Source of the DNA: Calliopum simillimum
Taxonomy: Eukaryota > Arthropoda > Insecta > Diptera > Lauxaniidae
Assembly: GCA_951812925.1 (NCBI GenBank)
Contig: OX638369.1
Location: forward strand, 60,216,228 to 60,280,227
DNA: 64,000 bases
Reading direction: 5' to 3'
Shown here: piece after piece, positions 8,234-18,613 of the stretch
Layout of the letters: each line of letters opens with the position of its first letter
How positions within the stretch are numbered: position 1 is the first letter of the stretch
Notes under the pieces: model-generated
Databases searched by the model: none
The model's input: only the letters and a program-made list of their open reading frames with translations
Told to the model about the DNA's origin: nothing
Position numbers and translations under genes: made by a program

Positions 8234-11200
8234 ATGGCCGAATATTTAGCATCAATTTTCGGTACCGAAAAGGATAAGTAAGATACTTAATGTGAATAAA
8301 TATGAAAGCTTTTTTATGTATTAAATTTACTTAAATTAAGGGTCAACTGTTCATTCTATTTTAAAATCGGTGCTTGCCGTCACGGTGACCGCTGTTCCCG
8401 AATCCACAACAAACCAACTTTTTCGCAGACGGTCCTGCTGCAAAATCTTTATGTGAATCCGCAAAATTCAGCAAAGTCTGCTGATGGTTCTCATTTGGTG
8501 GCCAATGTGTCGGATGAGGAAATGCAGGAGCATTATGACAACTTCTTTGAGGACGTATTTGTAGAATGTGAAGATAAATATGGTGAAATTGAAGAAATGA
8601 ATGTGTGCGACAACTTGGGTGATCATCTTGTGGGAAATGTGTATATTAAGTTTCGCAATGAGCAAGATGCAGAAAAAGCAGCAAATGATTTGAACAACCG
8701 CTGGTTTGGGGGACGTCCTGTATATTCAGAACTCTCGCCAGTCACCGATTTTCGTGAAGCCTGTTGTCGGCAATATGAAATGGGCGAATGCACCCGTTCG
8801 GGGTTCTGCAATTTCATGCATTTAAAACCTATTTCGCGGGAATTAAGACGGTAAGTATGAAAACAGCAACAAAAGAAAAAGTTACTGGACTTATAGTAAT
8901 AGATCCTCACTTTGCATTCGATTTCCACAGCATCTCGGTTCAAATAAATGTATAAAGTCATGCTGGGTATTCCATAAAACGTGGCAAACGCCGCAAATTT
9001 GTAAAAACTATCAAAATCAATAGATATTTTGCAGTTTATCGAGAGCTTGAGATTTTCGAGGGACTTTCACTGTTTTCGTTATATGTAGTTTTTAAAAAAG
9101 TAAAAATTTTGTGTTTTATAGAGATAATATTAATCTATACAGAATTTCCACTGCAATTTAAACCTTTTCCACACCATTGATGTTTTCATACCCTACACCT
9201 AAGGTAAATTCACTTTGTCTTTCCGTTTGTAACGCAGAGAAGAATGCATGGCAGGTATAGAAAAGAATATATATTCTTAATCAGTGTCACCTCCTGAGTC
9301 TATATAGCCATGTCCGTCTGTCTGGCTAGCTGGGTGTTTGTGCGTGGAAATACATTTCGCGGGAAAACTGAGCAACATAATCTAATAAAATTTGTTACAC
9401 TGCCTACGTCCTTAAAGTTATTTCGTGGATTGAAAACGAGCGAAATTGGTCAACGGACACGCCTACTGCCCATACAAAAAAAAAAAAAAAAATCCAAAAC
9501 GCAACATTAAGAACATTATTTTGCGATAACGCAAGCAAAATAAATATAATTACTAGGGATAGTAAGTACAAGCTCTGAGCAAAAACTAGGCGAATTCGGA
9601 TAAGAGTGCGTGGCATCTGTCATATGTTTCAAAATGCTATACTGAGGTAATCCAACCAAATTTCACTCAGACATTAAGGACAGCAAGTGCAAGCTCTGAG
9701 CAAAAATTAGACGAACTCGGAAAAGGGGCTTGGTCCCTTCCATGTAAGCAAAAGTTTCAAAATGGTATACCGAAAGCAGGGACGTGAACCGGGAGAAAAA
9801 ATTGGTCGGTTTAGCGTTGAGCTGGGCACTGGTCGTGTTTTATTTCGTGGCCCGCGGGCCTTTCCTCTTCGATGACGTGCTCGCGCCTTGAAATCGAGTT
9901 TTTTGCGGCGTCGTGCCAAAAACAAAAGCCCGAAAATATGAGGCCCATAAATCACAGGAAGTTTGAGAAGCATAAACTTGGAAAAATTCTGTTCTTACAT
10001 AAAAACATGTAAAATAATGTATAAATGTGGGGCTAAGAATGACAATAGAGTAAGTCAAGTCCAACAAATCGACTCATTAGATGCTACAAAAACACTGAAA
10101 TAATCACTTCATGTTTGTTTTTTCCTTATTTGAAAATTATTGATTTAGCTTCATAAGTTACAATTTTTTTAAATTATAAAAAAAGTGTGAATATCGATAC
10201 CGTAGAGCGCTATAGTCCTATCTCCAGTTTTTGCGATTTTGAGATTTTCGAAGTTATGGTATCCTTGTAGGCTTCTTTACCGAGTGGAAAACTGTGGGAT
10301 TTCAAAAAACCACTAAAACACCAAAATATTCGAGAATTAAGAAAAATTCTATCTCTGAACTGTAATTTTTTGAAGAGCGCACAGAGTGAAGAAAAAAGCA
10401 TAACTTGCTTTGCTAAATAAGTTTCTACCACGCTCGTGAGTGTTTTAACTACGTATCGTTGCTGATTTGTATTTAACAACGCTCCAAGATCATATTTGTA
10501 CGGTGCGTTGCTAAATCACTCACAAACATGGTTGAAACTTATTTAGCAACGCTGCTTGCCAAGCGTTGTTAAATCCAAATCAGCAATGAAACGTGTTCAA
10601 AACACCATGAAACGTAGTAAAATCCAAATCAGCTACGAAACGTAGTCAAAACACTCACGAACGTGGAAGAAGCTAATTTCAAAACAAAAAGACTTTCAGT
10701 CAACCTCTCGATAACGATGGCAGTGGCTGAGTTCGTTAACGTTCGCATCTATCACATGACAGGTTCCAGGCTCAAATCTCCACCAATACCAAACAAAACT
10801 ATATTTATTTAATTAAAGTAAAAATTGAAAAAGAAAATAACTAGGCACGTTCTGAAATCCGATTCACTTCGGAATCGGAATGAAAGCAATCTTCAAGAGC
10901 TCTGCATTGCGACAAGTAAGAGGGAATCGCATTTGTATTTCAACAAACTAGAGTTCGCCTTGTGGCCGAAATTCGACCATATCGGTTTGACTATGAAGCA
11001 AAAAGTTTTTATAACCTTCCTTGTCGATAAAACTCAAAAAGCTTTTAACATTCTTCTTTAAGGTTCTGGTTATTTGCATTCATAAAAATCAGTGCAGCAG
11101 CTCAGTTGCAATAGCGTTCTTGTCAATTAGAGGCGTGTTACTCCTACTAAAGAGCACAAAATTTTTGATATCTTTCCATCCTGCTCATTCTATTTCCATA

Positions 11201-14200
11201 CCAAAGTTCACAAAAATCAATGCCGTGAGCGCGTGGAACCGCCCACCTAAAAACATAAAGGTCATAAGCTCATACCATAGTGTTAGCGCCCTATCTGTAT
11301 ACCCAATTTTAAAAAAATCAATGTAGTGTTTTAGCCGTGAAAGCGTCTTCCATTTAGGGGCGTGGCACGACCCACTGAAAAGCATAATGGTCATGTTATC
11401 ATTTCTTAGCGTTAACCCTATCTCTATATGAAATTTCGTAAAAAACGATGCAGTGGCTTGATCGTGAGTGCGGTTTTTCCATTTAGGGGCGTGGTACCGC
11501 CCACTGAAAAACATAATGGTTATGGTATCGTTCTTAAGTGCTAACCATATCTCAATACCAAATTTCGTAAAAATCGATGCAGTGATTTAACCGTGAGAGC
11601 GTTTTTTCTATTTAGGGGCGTGGCACCGCCTATTTAAAAAAAATATAGTCCTATGCACTACTCCTTCTCACAATCTTTCCAACAAAAAAAGAATCGAGCA
11701 AAACGGTTGAGATTTAGGTATAGAAACAGGAACTGAATTGATTTCGTTTGCCTATTTATATATACAGTGGTTCAAACGACTAACCGGACCGAGCGTATAG
11801 CTTCTTTTGAGTGCTTAATATAAAGAAATAGGAGATGTTAGTTGGAAAAAAATGATGCAGTTAATTTTATTTATTTTTCTAGTTTTGGTTGGTACCAACA
11901 AAACAAACAAAATTTTATCCTAAATGCATACTATTAGCGATAATTTAAAAAAACTCACGTTTTAAGCTCAAACGTCTAACCGGATACTAAAAAATAATAT
12001 TAAAATTTGGCACATTCATAATTTGTTGATCGTGCATTAGCATTTATAACAGCTTGCCAACGATTTTTCATGGATTTTATTAAGTTTGAGCAAACATCCG
12101 GTTGAATATCATGCCATTCTTTGATCAATGCTTCCTTAAGCTGAGTTATGTTACGGATAGTCATGCTGCAGAGCTTTTTACTCCATTCAGTCCATAAATA
12201 TTATATCACGTTTATGCCAGGTGATTGAGGAGGCGTCTACAATAGCTTGGGAGAGTTTTAATCAGCTATAATTGCGATACATTTAAAGAATTCTTCGGGT
12301 CTTTATAATGTTAAAATGCAAAATTTTCTTCAATACCATGTTTTTAAGCGTTTTGCTTAACATTACCTTTCGAAATGTTAAGGTAACCAAACTCATCCAT
12401 TTTACCATCGATAAACACTAAACTTGCGACACCTGCAATGGACTTATAGCCCCAACGCACTACAAATTCGCTCCATATATCACAGTAGAACGAATATTTT
12501 TAATATTAAATTGAGTGTTTGGTTGTCGCCATACATAACTTTGCCATTGAAATCGCAGAAAACACATTTCTTTCGTCGCTAAATAAGACCTTAAATAACA
12601 CATATTCTTGTAAATATTCCCATTTTTTTAAATGGCAAAGCTTATGTATGGCGACAACCAAACACTCAATTTAATATTAAAAATGTTCGTTCTACTGTGA
12701 TATATGGGGCGAATTTGTAGTGCGTTAGGCTATAAGTCCATTGCAGGTGTCGCAAGTTTAATGTTTATCGATGGTAAAATGGATGAGTTTGGTTACCTTA
12801 ACATTTTGAAAGGTAATGTTAAGCAAAACGCTTAAAAACATGGTATTGAAGAGAATTTTGCATTTTAACATAATAAAGACCCGAAGAATTCTTTCCATGT
12901 ATCGCAATTATGGCTGATACAAAATTCTCCCAAGCTATTGTAGACGCCTCCTCAATCACCTGGCATCAACGTGATATAAAATTTATGGACTGAATGGAGC
13001 AAGAAGCTCTACAGCAGGACAATCCGTAACATAACTCAGCTCAAGGAAGCATTTGTCAAAGAATGGCATGATATTCAACCGGATGTTTGCTCAAACTTAA
13101 TAAAATCCACGAAAAATCGTTGGCAAGCTGTTATAAATGCTAATGGACTATCAAAAAATTATGGAAGTGCCAAATTTCAATCTTATTTTTTAGTGTCCAA
13201 CCGAACGTTTGAGCTTAAAAAGTGAGTTTTTTTTTAAGTTATCGCTAATAGTATGCATTTAGGATAACATTTTTTTTGTTTTGTTGGTGCTAACCAAAAC
13301 AAGAAAAATAAATAAAATAAACTGCATCATATTTTTCCAACTAAAATCTCCTATTTTTTTATACTAAGCACTCAGAAAAAGCTATAAGCTCTGTCCAGTT
13401 AGTCGTTTGAACCACTGTAGATAAAATTTACTTACTTCGTTCCTATTCGACTTATCGAAACAAGAATACGATTTTGTGCTAATTATCGAAATGCGGAGCT
13501 CTTAAAGATTGCTTGCATTCCGATTCCGAAGTGAATCGGATTTCAGAACATGCCAGTATATCATTGTTGTTGACAAGAAAAAATTAGAATTATAAAAAAT
13601 AATAAAAAAAATATTTTTTTTTTTGTATTTTATTTAGCAACGCGCGTTGTTAAATCACTCACGGACGTGGTTGAAACTCATTTAGCAATGCGCGCTTTAA
13701 AGGGGACATTCGCTTTTGTAATTGAAACAAAAAACACTTTTTAAAAATTTTATTATGAAAAAACTATTATATTTATTGACAAAATTTCTTTTGGAGATTG
13801 TTAAATATTGTCTAAAAAATATGAAAAAATTTTTATTTTTAGTTTCCCTTGGCTGCTGTAGAGGGCGTCATCCAAAAGTTACTTTTTAAACGGTAGGACA
13901 TGTTGTAGACCTCCTATAACAGATTTTTTAAAAATTCAAAATGAATTTTATTCTTGAGACTCAAAACTACTTTTTTATATATTGAAGTTTTTGTATGAAT
14001 ATTTATGAAAAATGCGAAAAAATTGAGGGACTTACCCTCAAAAAATGCCCCGTAAAAAAAGAGGGGGGTATTTTTTAAAACTTTCAGAGGCTTATTGTTT
14101 AATATTTTTTATGCGTAATCGAATGCTCTTTGGTTTTTTAAAATCGGTCGGGTAGATTCGGAGATTCGGTTAGTTTGAAAAGTAACTTTTGGATGACGCC

Positions 14201-17200
14201 CTCTACAGCAGCCAAGGGAAACTAAAAATAAAAAAAAAAAATTGTTTCATATTTCTTAGACAATATTTAACAATGTCCAAAAGAAATTTTGTCAATAAAT
14301 ATAATAGTTTTTTCATAATAAAATTTTTAAAAAGTCTCTTTTTGTTTTCAATTACAAAAGCGAATGCCCCCTTAAAACTGCTACGAATGAGCCATGCTCA
14401 AAATTTGGGTCGCAACGTTGTTAAAATAACCACGTTTCTGCTACTTTTGACAATGTTGTTTTCTCTGTGTACGCTATAAGTACGTGGTAAAAAATTCTTA
14501 TTTCATAAAAAATTTTGTTCACAATAATCAGTTGAGATTTCCCGCCTGGAAAATACCTTATCTACCATATTACCAAGTTTTACAAAGGATAAACAAGTGG
14601 AGAAAATTTGTGTATTAAAAATTGTACGAAACGAACCTTTAAATCTTTATAAAAAGTTGTTCGGTTTTCGGTTTGGATCAAACATTTGTGGAAAATTTCG
14701 GTTCGGTTAATGGTTCAGTTAATTAGTAGAAAAAAGCGGTTTTCGGTTCAAAACCGGTTCACGTCCCTGACTGGAAGCGTTATATAAGATAATCCAACCA
14801 AATTTCACTTAAACACTAAGAACAGTAAATACAAGCTCTGAAAAAAAAAAAAATCAGGCGAACACGAACAAGAGGGCGTTGTATATCACATACAAGCAAA
14901 ATTTACGTACTTCTGTAGTGCAAGATCTGAGGGCGTGGCACCCCCCGTACAGGCAAAAGTTTCACAATTCCACAATGTAGGGTATTTAATTTTTGAACGA
15001 GCCCAAGGCAACACTCAATTCAATTTAAATTTTCCAAATTAAATTAAACTTTTTCCAAATCAAATCAAACTTTGGGAAAAAGCACGCTTAAAATTATTAT
15101 ATCTCTGCACCTACAGCAGCTATCGTTATGAAACTTGTTATATAGATTAATCTTGTGTCTACCAGAAATCTTCCGAAATGTAGATGGGACTGGAAAGATT
15201 TGCAGTTTAATTTGATTGGGAAAAATTTTATTTTGATTTGGAAAAAATTTATTTTGATTTGGAAAAAATTTATTTTTATTTAGAAAAAATTCAAATCGAA
15301 TTGAAAAAAGATCAATTTGGAATGGAAAAAGTTTAACTTGGAGTACCAAGTTTGGAGAGATAGATCATTTCAAGCAGAGATAGATCATTTAAGCGTGTTT
15401 TTTGCAAAGTTTAATTTGATTTGGAAAAAGTTTAAATTGAATTGAAAAAAGACCAATTTGGTGTGGAAAAGGTTTAAATTGGAGTGGAAATCCAGTATAA
15501 TAATATAGTAATAACAAAAATTAGCCTTCGCGTTCAGTGATTTTAACTATTCGACATTCAAATTTTTTTTACATATAAAACAGTTAACTAGTTCTACAAC
15601 AATTTAATAAAAATTAAAGAAATTGCCATACACAGAGAAAACAACATTGTCAAAAGTGACAGAAACGTAGTTATGTTTGTGGCAGTTTTAACTACGCGCG
15701 TTGCTAAATGGGTTTCAACTACGTTTGTGAGTGATTTAATAACGCGCGTTGCTTAATAAAATACAAAAGAAAAAAAAAATTTTTTTGAAATAATTTTTTC
15801 CTGTCAACGGCAATGAAAACTGACATTATTCTCTTTTTTTATTTTTAATTTTTTTTAATTTTACACCACGACTCGACGTGCTATTATTTATGTTATAATT
15901 TATTTTATATTTTTTTTTTTTATGTCAAAATTGATGTGATTTGATTTTATGAAATTTTTATTTCTTGACATTTTGGTGTCTATACTAGATATTTTGCTGT
16001 TATGGCCTGAACTATTGCATGATTAATTGCTCGTCGAGTCGGGGTGTTATGCTTTAAATAAAATTTTTTCTGTTTTGATATTGGGGAGATTTGAACCTGA
16101 AACCTGTAGTGTGATAGATGCGGACGTTAGCAACTCAGCTACGGTCATCATTATTGTGAAGTTGACTGAAAGCCTATTCGTTTTGAAATGAGCTGATTTG
16201 TATTTAACTACGTTTCGTGAGTGTTTTAACTACGTTTCGTAGCTAATTCGGATTTAACTACTCCTGGCAACCAGCGTTGTTGAATAAGTTTCAACCACGT
16301 TTGTGAGTGATTTAGCAACGCACCATACAAATGTGAGCTTGAAACGTTGTTAAATCCAAATCAGCAACGAAACGTAGTTAAAACACTCAAAAACGTGGTT
16401 TTTTCTTCGCTCCGTGTAAATCCTTCCGTATTTTTATAAAAAGTAGTTCTGACTGTATGTTTGGGAAATTTCACAGCTCGTGGTGGGATTTTACAATAGA
16501 TTTTTTAAAGTTTTTTCATTTGAATTGCATTGCACGTCCTATGTTGATTTTCAAATCGCGACATCACGTCGTTAACGGTTAGTCGAGCAAAAAAAGTGTT
16601 CGTAGGAATATTTATAGATTTGGTGAAATTTGAAAAATATGGTTCGTAAGAAGCCCTAATTGATTTTAACGTTTTTTTGGGTTTCGGGATAAAATTCCGA
16701 CTTTTTATTGTTCAGCAACTAATTGTGAAATTTTATAACAAATATTTCTGTAGTACATACGGGCTCAATATTCTCGTTTTTGGTGTAATTTTTGTACCTT
16801 TTTAAGAAAATAGTAAAAATTACCGACATGTGGGGGTTGTAGAGGGTTAAAATTTTATACAAAAATATTTCTTGCAGTATCCTGCATAAGTTTACTGAAC
16901 ACATGATATTTTGCAGTTATGGGTAATCTAATGTACGAATATCATTTTCAAAATAAACGAATCAATGAGAACATAAAAAACTCTGAAGTTAAGATAGATG
17001 AGTTGAAAATAATAGAGGGTTCTACTATACTGTAAACATCGTGATAATCTTTGCAAAATTATACCCGTAATTGAGACTTGACTGAAAAAAACGGATTAGC
17101 GCATTTTGTAATTATAACTAAAAAGACATTTAACATTTTTTTAGATATCTCTACTCTCGTCGTCGTCGTTCACGTTCGCGTTCACGCTCCCCACGCAGGC

Positions 17201-17289
17201 GTCGGTCCCGCTCTCGCGATCGTCGTCGTTCGCGCAGCCGTGAAGGAAGAGGTGGTGGCAGTTCGGATGGACGTAAAGGTCGTTACTGA
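8234..17289 (+). CDS. U2af38: U2af38, small subunit of the U2 snRNP auxiliary factor
   Basis: Recognises the AG at 3' splice sites as a heterodimer with the large U2AF subunit in the nucleus. Three coding exons: 8234-8277 (donor GTAAGA), 8341-8850 (acceptor AATTAAG, donor GTAAGT) and 17145-17289 (acceptor TTTTTTTAG, stop TGA), giving 232 residues. The start is fixed by MAEYLASIFGTEKDK, the invariant family N-terminus. Domains: CCCH zinc finger 1 (C18, C27, C33, H37), a U2AF-homology RRM at about 45-147 with the conserved W136 region NNRWFGGRPV, zinc finger 2 (C157, C165, C171, H175), then an RS domain (186-218) and a Gly-rich end. Serine 34 lies within finger 1 as in the human protein. The whole RS domain is on the last exon, beyond an 8.3-kb intron packed with nested transposons. 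Reading through the second donor would meet TAA at once, giving an RS-less 185-residue form. The 3' UTR has AATAAA at 17485 and 17514. Faces PET117 tail to tail. Confidence 0.97.
9815..10150 (+). repeat. Fragment of the AGAGCTGGGCACG element family
   Basis: Starts TTGAGCTGGGCACTGGTCGTG, like the left end of the element at 46562. It continues with TAAACTTGGAAAAATTCTGT, then GGGGCTAAGAATGACAATAG and GAGTAAGTCAAGTCCAACAA, which match 48449-48555, and GATTTAGCTTCATAAGTTAC, which matches 49311. It is an internally deleted copy: the middle 2 kb of the family is absent here. Confidence 0.7.
11120..11640 (+). repeat. Tandem array, about 128-bp unit, four copies
   Basis: The units are marked by GGCGTGGnACCGCCCACTGAAAA-type blocks at about 11229, 11356, 11485 and 11613. 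Each is followed by CATAATGGTCATGTTATC-type sequence and by a TACCAAATTTCGTAAAAATC block, then AATCGATGCAGTG. It resembles the internal units of the T family in carrying a GGGCGTGGCACC core but has a different backbone. There is no coding potential. It lies within the left part of B copy 1. Confidence 0.75.
11765..13417. mobile_element. Palindromic Tc1/mariner-like element built from two transposase halves
   Basis: Starts CAGTGGTTCAAACGACTAAC and ends GTTAGTCGTTTGAACCACTG, flanked by TA on both sides, the Tc1/mariner target. The two arms, about 780 bp each, are inverted copies meeting around a unique spacer (12549-12631). Each arm keeps the same 3' half of a transposase gene, reading inward-to-outward. 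In the right arm the readable pieces include GYKSIAGVASLMFIDGKMDE, TPPQSP, and WSKKLYSRTIRNITQLKEAF followed by VKEWHDIQPDVCSNLIKSTK, which belong to the DDE domain and C-terminus. The DDE catalytic region is broken by stops and a small deletion where NPIENLW would be expected. It cannot encode a transposase. It lies inside the B element in U2af38 intron 2. Confidence 0.85.
13701..14371. mobile_element. TTAA-flanked palindromic element, copy A
   Basis: Ends AGGGGACATTCGCTTTTGTA and CAAAAGCGAATGCCCCC are inverted, and the arms pair for about 200 bp, to AAAAGTAACTTTTGGATGAC. TTAA is present on both sides (13697-13700 and 14372-14375), the target signature of piggyBac-type transposition. The centre (13895-14175) is unique and non-coding. 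Because the flanking TTAA also lies near the inverted ends, the superfamily call is tentative. Confidence 0.6.
15016..15490. repeat. AT-rich minisatellite of TTTGATTTGGAAAAA units
   Basis: Variants of TTTATTTTGATTTGGAAAAA recur every 20-22 bp over 15205-15320. More diverged units, in both orientations, are at 15020-15080 and 15410-15485 (TTTAATTTGATTTGGAAAAA). AGAGATAGATCATTT is also doubled near 15357-15392. The open frame on the minus strand here is an artefact of the repeat. Confidence 0.7.
15632..16421. mobile_element. B-family palindromic element, copy 2
   Basis: The left end TACACAGAGAAAACAACATT is the inverse of the right end of copy 1, and the right end (GGTTTTTTCTTCGCTCCGTG, then TA) is the inverse of the left end of copy 1, so the two copies lie in opposite orientation. 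It contains a nested small inverted repeat (15863-16046, ACACCACGACTCGACG and CGTCGAGTCGGGGTGT). It also has a tRNA-like stretch on the minus strand (16090-16150, TAGCTGAGTTGCTAACG with GGTTTCAGGTTCAAATC). It lies in U2af38 intron 2. Confidence 0.65.
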
Positions 17290-17567
17290 GGATGTACATT
17301 TCATTTGACTTTTGTATGCTGCTTTGGTTGATTTTTTTACTTGTGTACAATTACGTGACCATCGCAGAATCAGTCCAATGTTTTCATATTAAAAAAAAAA
17401 AATTAACAATTTATATATCATATAAAATGGCATTCATAATTTGGTTAAAAATATTGTATGTATATTAAGTAATTTTTTTTGTTCAATAAATACATAGTTT
17501 GCTAAATTTTGCAAATAAAGTAACACTTGCTTTTTAATTTACAAATAAAAAAAAAAAAAACTAAAAA

Positions 17568-17638
17568 ATTTACCATACCGGGATAATTCCCGGGCCTTCC
17601 GGATAAGAGCCGCGTATCCTTACCACTAGACAATATGA
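17568..17638 (-). pseudogene. tRNA-Glu(CUC) pseudogene
   Basis: Read on the minus strand, it follows the eukaryotic tRNA-Glu almost throughout: the D-arm TTGTCTAGTGGTAAGGATAC, the anticodon loop CTCTTAT (anticodon CTC) and GGAAGGCCCGGG before the T-arm. The T-loop has lost GGTTCGA (it reads GGGAATTATCCC), the 5' strand of the anticodon stem has changed (CGCGG for TCCGG), and the acceptor stem pairs poorly. These losses of the B box and stems suggest a dead gene or a tRNA-derived repeat head. It sits between the convergent U2af38 and PET117 genes. Confidence 0.7.
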
Positions 17639-17695
17639 GAGAGAGAACACTTGATGCAAAATTACGCACTGACTTCCTATTTAGAAATTAGATCG

Positions 17696-17701
17696 TTTAT
17701 T
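17696..17701 (-). terminator. Poly(A) signal of PET117
   Basis: TTTATT on the plus strand is AATAAA on the minus strand, starting about 14 nt past the PET117 stop codon. This is the nearest candidate cleavage signal; a very short 3' UTR would follow from it. Confidence 0.45.
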
Positions 17702-17714
17702 TTAGATCAAAGTT

Positions 17715-18142
17715 TCAACTCGCATTATTTGCTTTATTTTTGTCAAATTGTTTTGCATTTAGCGCCTTTTCAACACTTGGTGGTCGAATATCTGTATTTT
17801 TTCCAATGTCTCCCACATCTTCACCACTTTCACCATTAGGATTTTGTGAACCTTCCTCGGATGCCAGAATATCGCGAAGTTGTTTAGTTAAATCAATTTG
17901 TTTCTGTAATTCATATGTGTTTTCGAGTTTTCTTCTTTGTTGTCTTTCGATATCGCGGACGACTCCTTCATGAAGTTTCTCTCTAAAAGTATTTGTTCAT
18001 TTCTATTTTGTAAAAATTCTACTAGTAATACTATTCGAATTGTGACATACCGGTCGGTGTTTTGTTTGTAATGAACATAACCAATAATTGAAGCAGAGGC
18101 TGCACACGCCACTCCCAACGTAATTTTTGATGGAAGCGACAT
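17715..18142 (-). CDS. PET117: PET117-like cytochrome c oxidase assembly factor
   Basis: Small protein of the mitochondrial inner membrane needed for assembly of respiratory complex IV; in other organisms it works with the heme A synthase. Two exons on the minus strand: 18051-18142 (ATG to a CCG/GTATGT donor) and 17715-17982 (after CTTTTAG), joined in phase 2 to give 119 residues. The N-terminus MSLPSKITLGVACAASASII is the family signature: a short basic start and one membrane segment at about 7-22. It is followed by GYVHYKQNTDREKLHEGVVR and a charged helix rich in Arg, Gln and Glu (DIERQQRRKLENTYELQKQI). The tail beyond about residue 75 (acidic and Asn-rich) is longer than in the vertebrate protein and has no recognisable motif. 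It is convergent with U2af38. Confidence 0.85.
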
Positions 18143-18503
18143 CTTCGTTCAGAAAGTTTACAAGTTTAATTGAAAATTCTACTATATTTTTTGTTTGTTT
18201 TCATCTACGGAAAATTTTATATAAGAATTGCTTTGATAACAATTTATCAGCTGTTATTGGTAAAGAAAGTGATTTCAGGGATGGCACACACATTCAACTT
18301 ATACTGTCAAGTTGAACGAAGTGGTCAAAGCAGCGTTGCCACAAGGTTTTTGAAGAAAATCGTAAATTTAAAAGCTCATGTAACTAATTTTTTATTATTA
18401 AGTTCTCAATCCTAAGGAAGAACATGAAATCAAGAAGTGTCGGCAAGATCTGGTTTCGGAGGTATAGAAATTTGGAAAATATTGGTATCATGTGAAAGGT
18501 AAT
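18143..18503. other. PET117 upstream flank and Q-family piece
   Basis: AT-rich flank that should contain the PET117 promoter; no clear core element is seen. At 18445-18503 a Q-family fragment lies in inverse orientation (TTTGGAAAATATTGGTATCA), cut by the small palindrome that follows. Confidence 0.35.
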
Positions 18504-18613
18504 GGAGGTTATCGTGAATCAATACTCCCGGGGAATTTTTCTTAAACTGCAATAGAGAATGCACGGCAGTCGTAAGAAAAATTCCCCGGGAATATTGATT
18601 CACGATAACCCCC
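18504..18613. mobile_element. 110-bp palindromic MITE, copy 1
   Basis: GGAGGTTATCGTGAATCAAT and, at the right end, ATTGATTCACGATAACC with a C-run. The arms contain TCCCGGGGAATTTTTCTTA paired with its inverse and a short centre (CTGCAATAGAGAATGCACGG). A second copy in the opposite orientation is at 43494-43600. It interrupts a Q-family repeat. Confidence 0.8.

Larger units (their letters stand above)
10378..14473. mobile_element. B-family palindromic element, copy 1 (interrupted)
   Basis: B is characterised by alternating AGCAACG, TAACTACGTTTCGT and GAGTGTTTTAAC / GTGAGTGATTTAGCAACG motifs in both orientations. This copy starts near CACAGAGTGAAGAAAAAAG (10378) and ends GACAATGTTGTTTTCTCTG (to about 14473). 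Its arms (10680-10920 against 13470-13560) are inverted, sharing GATTCACTTCGGAATCGGAA. The middle is replaced by the Tc1-derived palindrome (11765-13417) and the right part by the TTAA element (13701-14371). It carries a tRNA-like stretch at 10725-10795 (TGGCTGAGTTCGTTAACG ... GGCTCAAATCTCC). A compact copy is at 15632-16421. Confidence 0.55.
9777..14769. mobile_element. hAT-like non-autonomous composite element
   Basis: The termini CAGGGACGTGAACCGG (9777) and CCGGTTCACGTCCCTG (14769) are perfectly inverted over 16 bp. The right end has subterminal CGGTTTTCGGTTCGGTT repeats typical of hAT-type ends. Flanks ACCGAAAG (9769-9776) and ACTGGAAG (14770-14777) match at 6 of 8 positions, as expected of an aged 8-bp duplication. 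It holds no transposase of its own; its 5 kb is filled with a fragment of the 46562-49404 family (9815-10150), a second palindromic family (B, 10378-14473), a Tc1-derived palindrome and a TTAA-flanked palindrome. It lies in U2af38 intron 2. Confidence 0.75.
9187..15015 (+). mobile_element. T-family repeat, copy 2, split by a 5-kb insertion
   Basis: The left part (9187-9776) has the ATACCCTACAC start, the AACGCAGAGAAGAATGC head and two GGGGC/GCGTGGC units. The right part (14770-15015) continues with further AGAGGGCGT units and the end block AATGTAGGGTATTTAATTTTTG. The interruption is the hAT-like element at 9777-14769. The sequence on the two sides joins in register (TACCGAAAG and ACTGGAAGCG, against TATACTGAAAACG in other copies). 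It lies within the long intron of U2af38. Confidence 0.75.

Noticed and set aside
11185..11514. 109-codon frame on the minus strand with repeated HAPKWK motifs
   Set aside because: The repeated peptide mirrors the 128-bp tandem DNA array; no family resemblance.
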